This document shows, in pieces, positions 57,427 through 64,000 of a stretch of DNA of 64,000 nt. A program made the position numbers and the translations under genes. The DNA is from Beijerinckiaceae bacterium (GTDB lineage Bacteria; Pseudomonadota; Alphaproteobacteria; Rhizobiales; Beijerinckiaceae), in NCBI GenBank assembly GCA_004564215.1, contig CP024846.1, positions 1,302,001 through 1,366,000 of the forward strand. The letters run 5' to 3'. Numbering within the stretch: the first letter of the stretch is position 1; each line of letters opens with the position of its first letter. The notes under the pieces are model-generated. The model was not told the origin of the DNA and did no database searches. It was given only the letters and a program-made list of their open reading frames with translations.

Positions 57427-58950
57427 TCAACCCACGGCGGGCACCTTGAACAAATCTCTATAAGTCTCGCGCAGAAGATTTTTTTGGACCTTGCCCATCG
57501 TATTGCGCGGCAAATCGTCGACGAAAATCACCCTTTTGGGCAATTTGAATTTGGCGAGCTTTTGCGAAAGAACGTCCAACACCAAGGGCTCGGTCACCTC
57601 CGCCGCTGCGACAACCACTGCCGCGACGGCTTCGCCGAAGTCCAGATGCGGCAGTCCGACGACCGCGCTTTCGACCACCCCTGGAAGCGCATCGATTTCG
57701 ATTTCGACTTCCTTCGGATAGACGTTGAACCCTCCGCTGATGATCAAATCCTTGGCGCGCCCGATAATGTGCACATAGCCCTCCGCGTCGATTCTGCCGA
57801 GGTCGCCGGTGATGAAAAAGCCGTCGCTTCGAAATTCGGCCGCGGTCTTTTCCGGATTACGCCAATAGCCCTTGAAGACATTGGGCCCTTTGACCTCGAC
57901 CACGCCGATTTCGCCGGCGGGCGTTGGCACGCCGGTTTCCGGATCGCTCAGACGCAAGGCCACGCCCGGCAGCGGAAATCCGACACTCCCTGCCCTGCGC
58001 TCCCCTTCAAAAGGGTTCGACGTGGCCATATTGATCTCGGTCATCCCATAACGCTCGAGAATAACGTGACCTGTCCGCTCTCGCCATGCGCGGTGGGTTT
58101 CTTCAAGAAGCGGCGCCGAACCGGAAATGAACAGCCGCATATGTGCGGTTGCTTCGTGCGACAAATTTTCGTGCCGCAGCAGCCGTGTGTAAAAGGTGGG
58201 CACGCCCATCATGGCGGTCGCACGCGGCATCTGCGCCAAACATTCGTCGGCATCGAATTTCGGCATGAAAATGATCTTGCCGGCGCAGAAAAGCAGAGTG
58301 TTCACGGCGACGAAGAGCCCATGCGTGTGATAGATCGGCAGCGCATGAAGGAGCACGTCGGTTGGCGAGAAACGCCAATAGGCGGCGAGCACTTCGGCAT
58401 TCGAAGCGAGATTGGCGTGCGTAAGCATGGCACCCTTCGAACGGCCTGTGGTGCCCGACGTGTAAAGAATCGCGGCGAGATCGTCCGGCCCGCGCGGAAC
58501 ATCGATGAAATTGGGAGCGCGGGCCAGGGCGCGGTCGGCAAATGAGCCGCGGCCGTCGGCGCCCAATGTTTCGACGGATCGCAGTCCCGCCTTCGCCGCC
58601 GAGACCGCCAGCCCTTCGCGCCGGGCCGGATCGCAGACGAGGATTTTAGGCTCTGCGTCGCCGAGAAAATAATCGAGTTCGGTCACCGTATAGGCTGGGT
58701 TGAGCGGCAGAAACACCGCGCCGGCTCGGATCGCGCCCAAATATAGCATGAGCGCTTCGACCGATTTCTCGACCTGCACGGCGACTCGGTCCCCGGGCTC
58801 CACACCAAATTGCACCAAGGCCGAGGCGAAGCGCGCCGAACCCTCGATCATCCCCGCAAAAGTCAAGCTGGAACCGGCGTTTTCCAGAAAGCAGCGATCT
58901 TCCCGGCCTGCGATAGCGTCACGAATCTTTTGGAACAGATGGTTTTTCAT
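57427..58950 (-). CDS. matB: Malonyl-CoA synthetase
   Basis: A 507-residue AMP-forming ligase closely similar to rhizobial MatB as remembered: GDRVAVQVEKSVEALMLYLGAIRAGAVFLPLN, then the P-loop YTSGTTGRSKGAML, YGMTEINMATSNP, DLGRIDAEGYVHIIGRAKDLI and the catalytic Lys in PRNTMGKVQK. It makes malonyl-CoA from malonate. No matA or matC is adjacent. It converges with ppkA. Confidence 0.88.
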   Translation of the reverse strand: MKNHLFQKIRDAIAGREDRCFLENAGSSLTFAGMIEGSARFASALVQFGVEPGDRVAVQVEKSVEALMLYLGAIRAGAVFLPLNPAYTVTELDYFLGDAEPKILVCDPARREGLAVSAAKAGLRSVETLGADGRGSFADRALARAPNFIDVPRGPDDLAAILYTSGTTGRSKGAMLTHANLASNAEVLAAYWRFSPTDVLLHALPIYHTHGLFVAVNTLLFCAGKIIFMPKFDADECLAQMPRATAMMGVPTFYTRLLRHENLSHEATAHMRLFISGSAPLLEETHRAWRERTGHVILERYGMTEINMATSNPFEGERRAGSVGFPLPGVALRLSDPETGVPTPAGEIGVVEVKGPNVFKGYWRNPEKTAAEFRSDGFFITGDLGRIDAEGYVHIIGRAKDLIISGGFNVYPKEVEIEIDALPGVVESAVVGLPHLDFGEAVAAVVVAAAEVTEPLVLDVLSQKLAKFKLPKRVIFVDDLPRNTMGKVQKNLLRETYRDLFKVPAVG

Positions 58951-59266
58951 CGGCAGAGAATTGGCTTCAAACTTGCAGGGTCTTCGAGCGACGCCACATA
59001 AGAGGTGCGGGGCGAACCAGAACGAGGAGGTGTTAGCGACGGTGCAGTTGGCCTTACCAGCCGAGCAAAGGCTTGCAAAGGGGCCCTGTAAAGGGGCAAA
59101 AAGCTTCTTGGTGTTGTACTGTAGTTTTGAGCCAATCTAATCTAGGAATTGCTTAGGTTTTAGTTTGAAACATTTGTTACATCCCAATCTTGTCTTGTGC
59201 ATTATTCAACAATGAGCTAGTTGTCGGAAACCTTCCAATGTGTCCCTGGACCTGTCGGGTGCCTGA
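58951..59266. other. Intergenic region before bfd
   Basis: 316 bases between the divergent matB and bfd. No credible gene. The stretch 59150-59220 is AT-rich and is the likely bfd promoter area, but I found no clear Fur, Irr or RirA box. Confidence 0.5.
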
Positions 59267-59506
59267 ATGATCGTCTGTTCTTGCAATGTCATATCCGACA
59301 CGAAAATCCGGGACACGCTGAAGAGCGGCGCCTGCCCGCGTACGCCTGGAGGGGTTTACAAATGCCTTGGTTGCAGCCCGACCTGCGGTCGTTGCATGAC
59401 AACTCTGAAGACCATCATTAAAGAGGCCCTAGCCAACACGGCGCCGCCTCCCTCTTCGTGCCACTCGCGGCGCCAAAAGGAAACGGAGACGTGCCCGCTT
59501 TCATAA
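59267..59506 (+). CDS. bfd: Bacterioferritin-associated ferredoxin
   Basis: A 79-residue protein with a BFD [2Fe-2S] domain: C-x-C in IVCSCN, then YKCLGCSPTCGRCM. Bfd docks on bacterioferritin and passes electrons to release stored iron. The C-terminal ~25 residues are a variable tail with two further cysteines. The bacterioferritin gene follows after 187 bases, supporting the call. Confidence 0.88.
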   Translation: MIVCSCNVISDTKIRDTLKSGACPRTPGGVYKCLGCSPTCGRCMTTLKTIIKEALANTAPPPSSCHSRRQKETETCPLS

Positions 59507-59693
59507 GCGGACTCGTTGCAATCTGCTTCAAATCCCTGCCTTTTCCACCACCACGCTGCGCGCGCCCTCTTTCCGCGTGGATTTAATCTGTTATAATTCT
59601 AATCTGACACAATCACTTCATCGGCGAAATGGGCCCTCGGCGTTCATCGCGGCTTTGCCGGCACAACAGCCATAATCAAGGGAGTTCGGCATA

Positions 59694-60185
59694 ATGAGAG
59701 GCGATGACAGGGTCCTCGAATATTTGAATCGCAGCCTGCGCAGCGAACTGACGTCGATTAATCAATATTGGCTGCATTTTCGTATTTTCGATAATTGGGG
59801 CTTTAAAGAATTAGCGAAGAAATGGCGCGAAGAATCGATCGAGGAAATGCGCCATGCCGACCGCTTTACCTCCCGTATCCTTTTCCTCGAAGGATTTCCA
59901 AATCTTCAAGTCTTGGATCCGCTACGAATCGGACAATCAGTAGAAGAAATTATTCGCTGCGACCTTGCAGCCGAACTCTCGGCGCGCGCGCTCTATACTG
60001 AAGCTGCCGAATATTGCATCTCGGTCCACGACCGGGTTTCCAAGGAACTCTATGACGATCTTTTGATCGATGAAGAAAAGCACATCGATTTTCTGGAAAC
60101 CCAATTGGAACTCATCAAGCAGCTTGGCGTGCAGCTTTACAGCCAAAAGCATGTCGGCGGGCTCGAAGACAGCATCGAGGCATGA
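59694..60185 (+). CDS. bfr: Bacterioferritin
   Basis: A 163-residue heme-containing iron-storage protein. The ferroxidase ligands Glu18, Glu51, His54, Glu94, Glu127 and His130 are all present at the E. coli positions, as is the heme-ligand Met52, so both functions should be intact. The typical blocks are EYLNRSLRSELTSINQYW and RILFLEGFPNLQ. GGGAG precedes the ATG. It pairs with bfd. Confidence 0.97.
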   Translation: MRGDDRVLEYLNRSLRSELTSINQYWLHFRIFDNWGFKELAKKWREESIEEMRHADRFTSRILFLEGFPNLQVLDPLRIGQSVEEIIRCDLAAELSARALYTEAAEYCISVHDRVSKELYDDLLIDEEKHIDFLETQLELIKQLGVQLYSQKHVGGLEDSIEA

Positions 60186-60217
60186 TCGCGGTCATTGCGG
60201 TCGAAATTTAAAAAGGA

Positions 60218-60304
60218 TGGTGCGGGCGGTCGGACTCGAACCGACACTCTGTCTCCAGAACCGGATTTTGAGTCCGGCGCGTCTACCAGTTCCACCACGC
60301 CCGC
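60218..60304 (-). tRNA. tRNA-Leu (CAA anticodon)
   Basis: On the minus strand the acceptor stem GCGGGCG pairs with CGCCCGC, followed by discriminator A and an encoded CCA. The anticodon stem CCGGA/TCCGG closes a seven-base loop CTCAAAA with anticodon CAA. A long variable arm and the T-loop GGTTCGAGTCC are present, as expected for a class II leucine tRNA of 87 bases. It reads UUG codons. Confidence 0.95.
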
Positions 60305-60473
60305 TGATCGAGTCGTTCCATGACAATGGAGCGACTCGTGGTCTTTCTTGCAGCCTCCCCGTACTAGATTGTTTCGCGGCTCGCAACCGGGCAAGCCACA
60401 CCAAACGCTGTTTTTTGGATAAAATACAGGCCCCTCTCGGGACGCTTGCCTTGGCTTATTCCGCGCCGGCAAC

Positions 60474-61433
60474 TTACGCAGCGGACACGAAGGCGTCGGT
60501 GCGAAGCCGGTTGAGTTTTGCTCCCTTGAGAAACAGAGAGCGCTTCAAGCCGTTCACCAGATTAGGATCGCCACACAGGAAAAACGCCGCCTCCCCCGGC
60601 CGCGTCTCGGAGTCGACGACGATGTTGGCGAGATCGCCCGCGCGCGGCCCCGGCTCACCACGAATACAGGGCCAATAGGAAAAGTTCTCATGCGCCTCGG
60701 CAAGACGCAGGAGATGTTCTTCAAGATATAAGCCGTCCCTATCCAGCGCCCCATGATAAAGCCGTATCGGTCCCCGATGCCCTTGTCGCAGCGCATCGCG
60801 CAAAATGCCCCAAAGCGGCGCCAGCCCTGTCCCCGTTCCGGCGAGAATGAGCGGCTGGTCGGGGTCAACGCCCTCATAGAAGCACGCACCGCGCGGACCA
60901 GAGATGGCAAGGTGATCGCCGCAAGAAATGTCTTCGGCGATCATGCGGCTCATCCGTCCGCCCGGCAGCAGACGGATATGCAATTCGAGAAAGGTGTCCT
61001 CTTCGGGATGACTGGCGATCGAATAATGGCGGACCGTGCCATCGCGCGCTTCAAGAGCAAGGAATTGACCGGAACGGTAGGAAAACGGCGCTTCAGGTTC
61101 CAGGCGCAATCGCACGACGGTGGACGACAATCGCTCGATCGCAACAACGGATGCGCCGGTGCGCGTTCCTACATTGCCCGCGCGGACGATATGCAGCGGC
61201 GCGTCCGGCCTACAAACACAAGCCATCAAATAGCCTTGCGCCTTGAGAGCATCCGGCAGCCCCTGTTGCGCCGAAGCCGGCGGATTGCCATCTACGGCCT
61301 GCACCAGACATGTCTGGCACACGCCCGCGCGGCAAGAATTTGGCAATTCGACGCCCGCGGCGAGGAGCGCCGCAAGCACCGTCTCGCCCGGCGCAATCCT
61401 GATCGGCTTGCCCTCGAAGATGAGGCTCTCCAC
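60474..61433 (-). CDS. [2Fe-2S] ferredoxin / FAD oxidoreductase
   Basis: A 319-residue reductase: N-terminal plant-type ferredoxin (cluster motif C-x4-C-x2-C in SCRAGVCQTC, and a last Cys in ACVC), then an FAD domain (RHYSIAS) and an NAD domain (LAGTGTGLAPLWGILRDAL, FLCGDP). Similar enzymes feed oxygenases (MmoC-, phenol hydroxylase-type) or reduce globins. It starts at GTG 61433 after GGGGAG, 15 bases downstream of the truncated hemoglobin gene, so its likely partner is that globin. Confidence 0.85.
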   Translation of the reverse strand: MESLIFEGKPIRIAPGETVLAALLAAGVELPNSCRAGVCQTCLVQAVDGNPPASAQQGLPDALKAQGYLMACVCRPDAPLHIVRAGNVGTRTGASVVAIERLSSTVVRLRLEPEAPFSYRSGQFLALEARDGTVRHYSIASHPEEDTFLELHIRLLPGGRMSRMIAEDISCGDHLAISGPRGACFYEGVDPDQPLILAGTGTGLAPLWGILRDALRQGHRGPIRLYHGALDRDGLYLEEHLLRLAEAHENFSYWPCIRGEPGPRAGDLANIVVDSETRPGEAAFFLCGDPNLVNGLKRSLFLKGAKLNRLRTDAFVSAA

Positions 61434-61448
61434 AAGGCGGCTCCCCTG

Positions 61449-61814
61449 CTATTTGTTCAGCACGTCGTCGCGAACCGAATTGGCGAGCGCTCCAACTTCC
61501 GCAATGTCGGCCTCGCCCACTCCGAGCTCACGCAATGTCGCAGCGAGATCTTCAATGACAGCGTCGACATGTGTATCGTTGAGGCCGCGCGCGACCAGGT
61601 GCTTGTGACCTTCGCGCATGTCTTTGCCGGTATATGAAACCGGGCCACCCGTGACCATGGTGAGAAACGCCTTTTGCTTGGCGGCTTGGCGCTCCATATC
61701 GACATCATCGAAAAAGCGGCTGATACGCTCGTCGGCGAGGACTTTGCGGTAAAAGAGATCGACAGCGGCATCGAGAGCCGGGGCTCCGCCGAGGCGTTCA
61801 TACAGACTGGACAT
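61449..61814 (-). CDS. Truncated hemoglobin (group I)
   Basis: A 121-residue 2/2 globin: SSLYERLGGAPALDAAVDLFYRKVL (with B10-region Tyr), FDDVDMERQAAKQKAFLTMVTGGP, and the proximal His in REGHKHLVARGL. Such globins dioxygenate nitric oxide to nitrate when given electrons. GGAGAAGTC precedes the ATG at 61814. It forms an operon with the reductase and faces an NsrR-type regulator gene. Confidence 0.9.
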   Translation of the reverse strand: MSSLYERLGGAPALDAAVDLFYRKVLADERISRFFDDVDMERQAAKQKAFLTMVTGGPVSYTGKDMREGHKHLVARGLNDTHVDAVIEDLAATLRELGVGEADIAEVGALANSVRDDVLNK

Positions 61815-61827
61815 GACTTCTCCATGA

Positions 61828-61850
61828 AACATGTATTTAATATACATCTT
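61828..61850. promoter_or_regulatory. Candidate NsrR operator
   Basis: ATGTAT (61831-61836) and ATACAT (61842-61847) are perfect inverted half-sites with a five-base spacer TTAAT, followed by CTT. The NsrR consensus in proteobacteria is ATGCAT-TTNAA-ATGCAT with the same spacing and flanks. The site lies 17 bases from the globin start and 44 bases from the regulator start, so one dimer could control both directions. Confidence 0.7.
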
Positions 61851-61890
61851 TTATCACCCAAGCCAATGCTTGGCAAGACAGGAGGCGGCG

Positions 61891-62355
61891 ATGCGCTTAA
61901 CGCTGCATAGCGATCTTGCTCTGCGGGCTTTGTTGTTTCTCGCGGCAGCGGGTGAAAATGGCGGAACGATCCCGCAGATCGCGGCTGCTTATAGGATCTC
62001 GGAAAACCATTTGCGGAAGGTCACGCATGAACTTGTGACGCTGGGGCTCATCGAATCCCTGCGCGGACGAAGCGGTGGTTTACGGCTGCGCCGTCCGCCG
62101 TCAGAGATGTCGATCGGCGCCATCCTGCGTATGACCGAGTCCGACTTCGCGCTTGTCGATTGTCTCGGCAACACGCCGGAACGCTGCGTGATTACGGGCA
62201 ATTGCGGACTGCAACGAATCTTCGGCGAGGCGCTGAAAGCCTGGTTCGCGGTGCTCGATGGCTATACTCTGGCCGACGCGGCCAGCGGCTCCAGGAAATT
62301 ACGCAATTTGCTTGATATCGCCGAAACAGACGATATCGCGCCCTCAAGCGGATAA
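61891..62355 (+). CDS. nsrR: Rrf2-family nitric-oxide-sensing regulator (NsrR-type)
   Basis: A 154-residue Rrf2 winged-helix repressor (MRLTLHSDLALRALLFLAA; recognition region ISENHLRKVTHELVTLGLIES; wing GRSGGLRL). Three cysteines, C-x7-C-x5-C in DCLGNTPERCVITGNC, match the NsrR [Fe-S] site. GGAGGCGGCG precedes the ATG at 61891. Divergence from a globin-reductase pair with an NsrR-type palindrome between them makes NsrR the best call within the family. Confidence 0.88.
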   Translation: MRLTLHSDLALRALLFLAAAGENGGTIPQIAAAYRISENHLRKVTHELVTLGLIESLRGRSGGLRLRRPPSEMSIGAILRMTESDFALVDCLGNTPERCVITGNCGLQRIFGEALKAWFAVLDGYTLADAASGSRKLRNLLDIAETDDIAPSSG

Positions 62356-62423
62356 ATATCTATTTTTGCTCGCCGGCCGAGATTCGCCCACGGCCGGTTA
62401 CACATCGTCGCTGCCGAACCGAC

Positions 62424-63830
62424 TCAGTGCCAATCCCGAATGTCGACGAAATGGCCCGCGATCGCCGCCGCCGCCGCCATGGCCGGAGAAACCAGATGCG
62501 TGCGGCCTCTAAAACCTTGGCGGCCCTCAAAATTGCGATTCGATGTCGAGGCGCAACGCTCGCCCGGCGCCAGCCGGTCCGGGTTCATCGCAAGGCACAT
62601 GGAGCAGCCGGGTTCGCGCCATTCAAATCCCGCGTCCCGGAAGATTTGATCGAGTCCCTCGGCTTCGGCCTGTTGCTTGACGAGACCGGAGCCCGGCACC
62701 ACCATGCCATTCACGGTGGCCGCTATATGCTTCCCCTCGATGATCTTGGCCGCGGCGCGCAGATCCTCGATTCGTCCATTGGTGCAGGAACCGATGAAGA
62801 CGCGATCGATCGAGATATCCGTGATTTTCTCGCCGCCCTTCAGGCCCATATAGGCGAGCGCGCGCGAGATAGAGGCTTTCTTGGCTTCGCTCGCCGCCAT
62901 TTCAGGATTCGGGACGACGCCGGTAATGGTCGCAACGTCTTCCGGGCTCGTGCCCCACGTGACCAGCGGGACCAATCGGCCCGCATCGAGCCGGATCTCC
63001 TTGTCGAAAACCGCTTCGGGATCGGAATGCAGCGTCTTCCAATACCGCAGCGCCAGATCGAAGGCCTCGCCCTTGGGCGCCTTGGGTCGGCCTTCCAGAT
63101 AGGCGAAGGTCTTCGCGTCGGGCGCGATCATGCCGGCGCGCGCGCCCGCCTCGATTGTCATATTGCAGACGGTCATACGGCCTTCCATCGACAAGGCTTC
63201 GATCGCCTCGCCGGCATATTCGATCACATGGCCGGTGCCCCCGGCGGTTCCGATCTCACCGATGATCGCGAGCACGATGTCCTTGGCCCCCACGCCATCG
63301 CCCAGCGTACCCTCGATGGTGACGCGCATATTCTTGGCTTTGGATTGAATCAGGGTCTGGGTGGCCAGCACATGCTCGACCTCCGACGTGCCGATGCCAT
63401 GCGCGAGCGCGCCGAAGGCACCGTGCGTCGAGGTATGACTGTCGCCACAGACGATTGTCGCGCCCGGCAAAGTAAACCCTTGTTCCGGGCCGATGATATG
63501 CACGACGCCCTGGCGAGGATCGAGCTCGTTGTAATATTCAATTCCGAACTCACGCGCATTCAGAGCCAGCTGCTCGACCTGGATCCGGCTTTCAGGATCG
63601 TCGATTCCCTTCGAGCGATCGGTTGTGGGAACGTTGTGATCGACCACCGCGAGGGTTTTTTGCGGTGCACGGACACGCCGGCCCGCCATCCGCAAACCTT
63701 CGAAGGCCTGAGGGCTTGTCACCTCGTGGACCAAATGGCGATCGATATATATGAGGCACGAGCCATCCGGTTGGGCATGGACGAGATGGTGGTCCCAAAT
63801 CTTATCGTAAAGCGTCCGAGGCTTGACCAT
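62424..63830 (-). CDS. leuC: 3-isopropylmalate dehydratase large subunit
   Basis: LeuC isomerises 2- to 3-isopropylmalate in leucine synthesis with LeuD. The 468-residue protein, a standard length, has [24 protein letters not shown], the [22 protein letters not shown] block, and cluster ligand cysteines in FIGSCTNGR and GCSMCLAMN. LeuD is not in the window. The ATG at 63830 gives the usual N-terminus; a 12-residue extension is possible. Confidence 0.96.
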   Translation of the reverse strand: MVKPRTLYDKIWDHHLVHAQPDGSCLIYIDRHLVHEVTSPQAFEGLRMAGRRVRAPQKTLAVVDHNVPTTDRSKGIDDPESRIQVEQLALNAREFGIEYYNELDPRQGVVHIIGPEQGFTLPGATIVCGDSHTSTHGAFGALAHGIGTSEVEHVLATQTLIQSKAKNMRVTIEGTLGDGVGAKDIVLAIIGEIGTAGGTGHVIEYAGEAIEALSMEGRMTVCNMTIEAGARAGMIAPDAKTFAYLEGRPKAPKGEAFDLALRYWKTLHSDPEAVFDKEIRLDAGRLVPLVTWGTSPEDVATITGVVPNPEMAASEAKKASISRALAYMGLKGGEKITDISIDRVFIGSCTNGRIEDLRAAAKIIEGKHIAATVNGMVVPGSGLVKQQAEAEGLDQIFRDAGFEWREPGCSMCLAMNPDRLAPGERCASTSNRNFEGRQGFRGRTHLVSPAMAAAAAIAGHFVDIRDWH

Positions 63831-63956
63831 TTGGAAATTCCCGGCCGCCGGATGCGGCATTTGCAAAAAAAAAACAATTAGAGAGGCGAGTTCTTACTCG
63901 CAAGATCCTGCGGGGGGAAGTACCCTGCATTTCAACTATCACCGCAGAGGACCCAT

Positions 63957-64000
63957 ATGCGCCCGCCGGTTGCGCCTTACCTGACGGTTTCCCCCGCCCT
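63957..64000 (+). CDS. 5' end of a probable VOC/glyoxalase-family gene (partial)
   Basis: An ATG at 63957, preceded by AGAGGA at eight bases, opens a frame MRPPVAPYLTVSPA that runs to the window end. The sequence PYLTVSPA is typical of the first strand of PhnB-like vicinal oxygen chelate proteins. Only 14 codons are visible, so the family call is tentative. Confidence 0.4.
   Translation, partial: MRPPVAPYLTVSPA

Noticed and set aside
57310..58545. A 411-codon open frame antisense to matB
   Set aside because: The matB frame has all ligase motifs; the antisense frame has none.
59507..59693. An Irr- or Fur-type iron box between bfd and bfr
   Set aside because: A TATAAT and TTCTAA lie near 59592-59602 but no full palindromic iron box could be read.
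62427..63881. A 484-codon open frame antisense to leuC
   Set aside because: It mirrors leuC exactly, has no ribosome-binding site and reads as an Arg-rich shadow of a high-GC gene.
1..64000. CRISPR arrays, transposases, integrases, phage genes
   Set aside because: No spaced direct repeats and no recognisable mobile-element protein were seen in any frame.

Overview
This 64 kb window is chromosomal DNA from an alphaproteobacterium, most likely of the Hyphomicrobiales (Rhizobiales), possibly a Beijerinckiaceae-type organism. The grounds are TrcR (a DUF1013 cell-cycle regulator), NadQ next to nadABC, an Rrf2/NsrR-type regulator, a MatB close to the rhizobial enzymes, and a two-hairpin intergenic repeat of the kind dispersed in Rhizobiales genomes. 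The family assignment is inference. No transposase, integrase, phage gene, rRNA operon or CRISPR array was seen; the only RNA gene with firm support is a tRNA-Leu(CAA).

Layout. 0.3-2.8 kb: a bufferin operon (bufA1-bufB-bufC-doxX) for a copper-responsive, peptide-derived metallophore. 3.3-7.8 kb: nadQ-nadA-nadB-nadC on the minus strand, with a perfect inverted repeat between nadQ and nadA that is the likely NadQ operator. 7.9-19.8 kb: housekeeping and envelope genes (yraN, rsmI, an LpoA-like lipoprotein, AsmA, a receiver protein, DUF423, mepA, msrA, trcR, DUF2244, nth) and several small secreted proteins. An orphan intrinsic terminator at 18.4 kb hints at a small RNA. 19.8-24.7 kb: a yehZYXW-type osmoprotectant ABC transporter, translationally coupled to a RecD/Dda-like helicase. 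24.8-29.8 kb: a DUF3455 protein, msrP, mtnP-apt, rph-rdgB.

29.8-41.8 kb is the most unusual part. Five minus-strand genes plus a lipoprotein cytochrome encode a membrane patatin, a DyP-type peroxidase, a membrane protein with an internally duplicated motif, a small unknown protein, a GMC oxidoreductase and a di-heme c-type cytochrome. A catalase-fold heme protein is divergently transcribed beside them. The set reads as a lipid-release and lipid-hydroperoxide (oxylipin-like) pathway; the individual families are recognisable, but the pathway is inference.

42-45.8 kb: queC, rpsO, pnp. 46-57.4 kb: a periplasmic caspase-like protein divergent from a type VI secretion-associated operon (tagH, tssL, tssM, tagF, pppA, ppkA). 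This operon carries the membrane complex and phosphorylation switch but no tube, sheath, baseplate or ClpV genes. 57.4-64 kb: matB, bfd-bfr iron storage, tRNA-Leu, a nitric-oxide module (truncated hemoglobin plus a [2Fe-2S]/FAD reductase, divergent from an NsrR-type regulator, with an NsrR-type palindrome between them), leuC, and the first codons of a probable VOC-family gene.

All calls come from reading the sequence and recalled knowledge of the families; no database search was run.
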